From positions 1-59,577 of the forward strand of contig CAZNYN010000009.1 of NCBI GenBank assembly GCA_964577295.1: a DNA stretch of 59,577 nucleotides, in the 5' to 3' direction. Every line of letters begins with the position of its first letter. Position 1 is the stretch's first letter. Origin of the DNA: CAZNYN01 sp964577295. Its GTDB lineage: Bacteria > Synergistota > Synergistia > Synergistales > Synergistaceae. Positions 57,975-59,577 of the stretch are shown here, piece after piece. The translations under genes and the position numbers were made by a program. The notes under the pieces were generated by a model. That model was not told the origin of the DNA, searched no databases, and was given only the letters and a program-made list of their open reading frames with translations.

Positions 57975-59563
57975 TGAAAAAACTAATAATCATCATAGCC
58001 GCTTTAATGCTTATGACCGCAGCACTGCCATCATGGGCGACCGACACGGCTGCCGCATCTCCCGCCGAAGCCTCGGACAACAGGCCCGAACTTCGCTGGG
58101 GCGGAGACTCCGAGGGCGGCTTCCCATACATGTTCCCGAGCCCCGTTAATCCCGACAAGCTCATAGGCTTTGAAGTCGACATAGTAAATGCCATAGCCGA
58201 ATACCTTGACAGAAAGCCCGTATATATCAATAACGCATGGGACAACCTTATCCCCGGGCTTGAGCGCAAGATGTATGACATATCAATAAACGGACTTGAA
58301 GTAACTCCCGAGCATGAGGAAGTTGTCAACTTCTCCATTCCCTACTACAAAACATTCCTCCAGCTCGCAGTGCGCAAAGAGACAAATGACATAAACACCA
58401 TACAGGACTGCAAAGGCAAAAAAGCGGGAACACTCAAAGAGAGCTACGCCCAGGAGCTTCTGAAAGAGGTCGGAGGAATCGACATAAAGACATACATTGT
58501 CGAAGCCAATACCTATGAAGACCTCGCAAACGGCAGGCTTGACGCAGCGTTCTTTGACCACCCTATCGCCCTATACTCAGCCGGATTCAACCCGGAGATA
58601 AAATTTGTAGGCCCTCCCGTCGGAGAACTCAAATACGCAATAGCAATGCGCAAGGAGGACAAACAGCTTCAGAAGGACATCAACCGCGCCATAGTCTACC
58701 TGCGCGACACAGGCAAGCTCCGCGAGATCTATGACAAATGGAACCTCTGGACGCCTGTCATGGCAGCTGAATTCAACGATTTCAGCCCGACAAAAATCGA
58801 GCCTGTCTACTACAACGAGTGGGCGGAGCAGCACAAGCCCGTTCTTACTCTCAGCAAAAAAATAGCAAGGTACGTGGATGCCCTTCCGTCATTCGGACGT
58901 GCCGCAATAGTCACGATGCAGGTATCAATGACAGCAATGGTTCTCGCCATAGCTTTGGGCCTCGCCCTTGCCATAACAAGAGTATTCTCTCCCAAATGGT
59001 GCTCCAACATTGCTACATGCTACATCGAAATAGTACGAGGAACACCCGTCCTAATACAGCTTTTCTTCATATTCTACGGCCTCCCGAGCATAGGCATAAA
59101 ACTTTCGCCGTTCTGGGCGGGGGCGATAGGACTTGGGCTAAACTACGCAGCTTATGAAGCCGAAATATACAGGACAGGGCTCTTCGCTATACCGAGAACC
59201 CAGTGGGAAGCGGCTCTGGCCCTTGGCATGACACGCTGGCAGGCAATGAAGGAAGTCATACTTCCTCAGGCCATAAGAGTCGTCATTCCTCCGATAACAA
59301 ACGACTTCATCTCACTGCTTAAGGACTCGTCGCTGGTATCCATCATCACAATGGTTGACCTGACAAAGACATACGGGCAGATCTCAGCCACATACTACGA
59401 CTACTTCGGCCCCGGAATCCTTGTAGCGATAATATACCTGCTCATAGGACTTCCCTTTGTCAGATTCGCAAGATACACGGAACAGCGCCTCGGAGCGATG
59501 GACAAAGACGGCAAACGCGGACGCGGAGAAAACATATACCGCTCATCCACCAGATACATCTAA
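57974..59563 (+). CDS. Amino-acid ABC transporter, fused binding protein and permease
   Basis: A 529-residue protein with a signal peptide or first helix (residues 1-22), an SBP_bac_3 domain (about 35-260; motifs LIGFEVDIVNAIAEYLDRKP, WDNLIPGLERKMYDISINGLEVTPEH) and a C-terminal HisM-type permease domain (about 310-510) with EAA loop EAALALGMTRWQAMKEVILPQAIR. The order binding protein then permease in one chain places the receptor on the outer face of the membrane. Polar amino acids are the likely ligands. The pair with the upstream ATPase makes a minimal complete importer. Confidence 0.94.
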   Translation: MKKLIIIIAALMLMTAALPSWATDTAAASPAEASDNRPELRWGGDSEGGFPYMFPSPVNPDKLIGFEVDIVNAIAEYLDRKPVYINNAWDNLIPGLERKMYDISINGLEVTPEHEEVVNFSIPYYKTFLQLAVRKETNDINTIQDCKGKKAGTLKESYAQELLKEVGGIDIKTYIVEANTYEDLANGRLDAAFFDHPIALYSAGFNPEIKFVGPPVGELKYAIAMRKEDKQLQKDINRAIVYLRDTGKLREIYDKWNLWTPVMAAEFNDFSPTKIEPVYYNEWAEQHKPVLTLSKKIARYVDALPSFGRAAIVTMQVSMTAMVLAIALGLALAITRVFSPKWCSNIATCYIEIVRGTPVLIQLFFIFYGLPSIGIKLSPFWAGAIGLGLNYAAYEAEIYRTGLFAIPRTQWEAALALGMTRWQAMKEVILPQAIRVVIPPITNDFISLLKDSSLVSIITMVDLTKTYGQISATYYDYFGPGILVAIIYLLIGLPFVRFARYTEQRLGAMDKDGKRGRGENIYRSSTRYI

Positions 59564-59577
59564 AACATTAAGACAAT

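Noticed and set aside
1..59577. tRNA, rRNA or CRISPR arrays
   Set aside because: No cloverleaf-type sequence with a recognisable T-loop, no rRNA sequence and no regularly spaced short repeats were seen on reading the window; a tRNA scan would be needed to exclude a cryptic tRNA.

Overview
The window looks like the chromosome of an anaerobic, amino-acid-fermenting, two-membraned bacterium, most plausibly a member of the Synergistota. This is inference from gene content, not from a marker search. Supporting signs are a selenocysteine-dependent glycine reductase operon, a tungsten aldehyde:ferredoxin oxidoreductase, hybrid-cluster protein, many amino-acid and peptide genes, an autotransporter-type passenger, and an SLH-like envelope module fused to a serpin. 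Most genes lie on the minus strand. One 100-base assembly gap is present at 56855-56954.

Layout. 1-4155: a truncated secreted beta-helix protein, an AT-rich gap, and a DegQ/HtrA periplasmic protease. 4334-7475 (minus): the rpmH-rnpA-yidD-yidC-jag core operon followed by an Lgt-like gene. 7698-11554: rpsT (plus), then holA and leuS (minus). 11651-17081: a CdaR/PucR-type regulator divergent from grdE-grdB-grdX-trxA-grdA. grdB and grdA both read through an in-frame UGA as selenocysteine. 17136-26880: a C39-like protease, an unknown protein, a lone prepilin-like protein, a YbgC thioesterase, a TetM-like GTPase, a ferredoxin-nitroreductase, an SLH-serpin fusion, a PepV-like dipeptidase and RmuC. 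27033-29840: an Rrf2 regulator-ferredoxin-Hcp nitrosative-stress operon. 30029-30874: a class IV aminotransferase. 31370-32688: a small island of broken insertion sequences around a RelBE-type toxin-antitoxin pair. 32874-39312: a YkvI-type permease and a ferric-type ABC importer with two different ATPases. 39570-43598: a large HTH regulator divergent from an N-carbamoylsarcosine amidase-like hydrolase and a cyclic amidohydrolase (hydantoinase). 43736-51067: a class II aldolase, an MBL hydrolase, aspS, hisS, an L,D-transpeptidase, a small unknown protein and a malate/L-lactate dehydrogenase-like enzyme. 51120-54410: an AOR-FIST-ThiS-like operon. 54810-59563: CstA, the assembly gap, and an amino-acid ABC importer whose binding protein and permease are fused.

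How the genes fit together. Amino acids and peptides are imported (CstA-like, ABC and YkvI-like systems) and cleaved (PepV-like). Reducing equivalents are disposed of through glycine reductase and exchanged with aldehydes through AOR. The hydantoinase and amidase pair could release sarcosine or another amino acid from cyclic ureides, which a Grd-type reductase could then use as electron acceptor. That link is a hypothesis. Hcp with its ferredoxin and the nitroreductase point to redox and NO detoxification.

The most unusual items are the SLH-serpin fusion, the AOR-FIST-ThiS operon, the possible ureide-to-sarcosine-to-reductase route, the acidic YidC tail beside a basic Jag tail, the cysteine-dense insertion in Hcp, and a scaffold gap flanked by identical 55-base contig ends.
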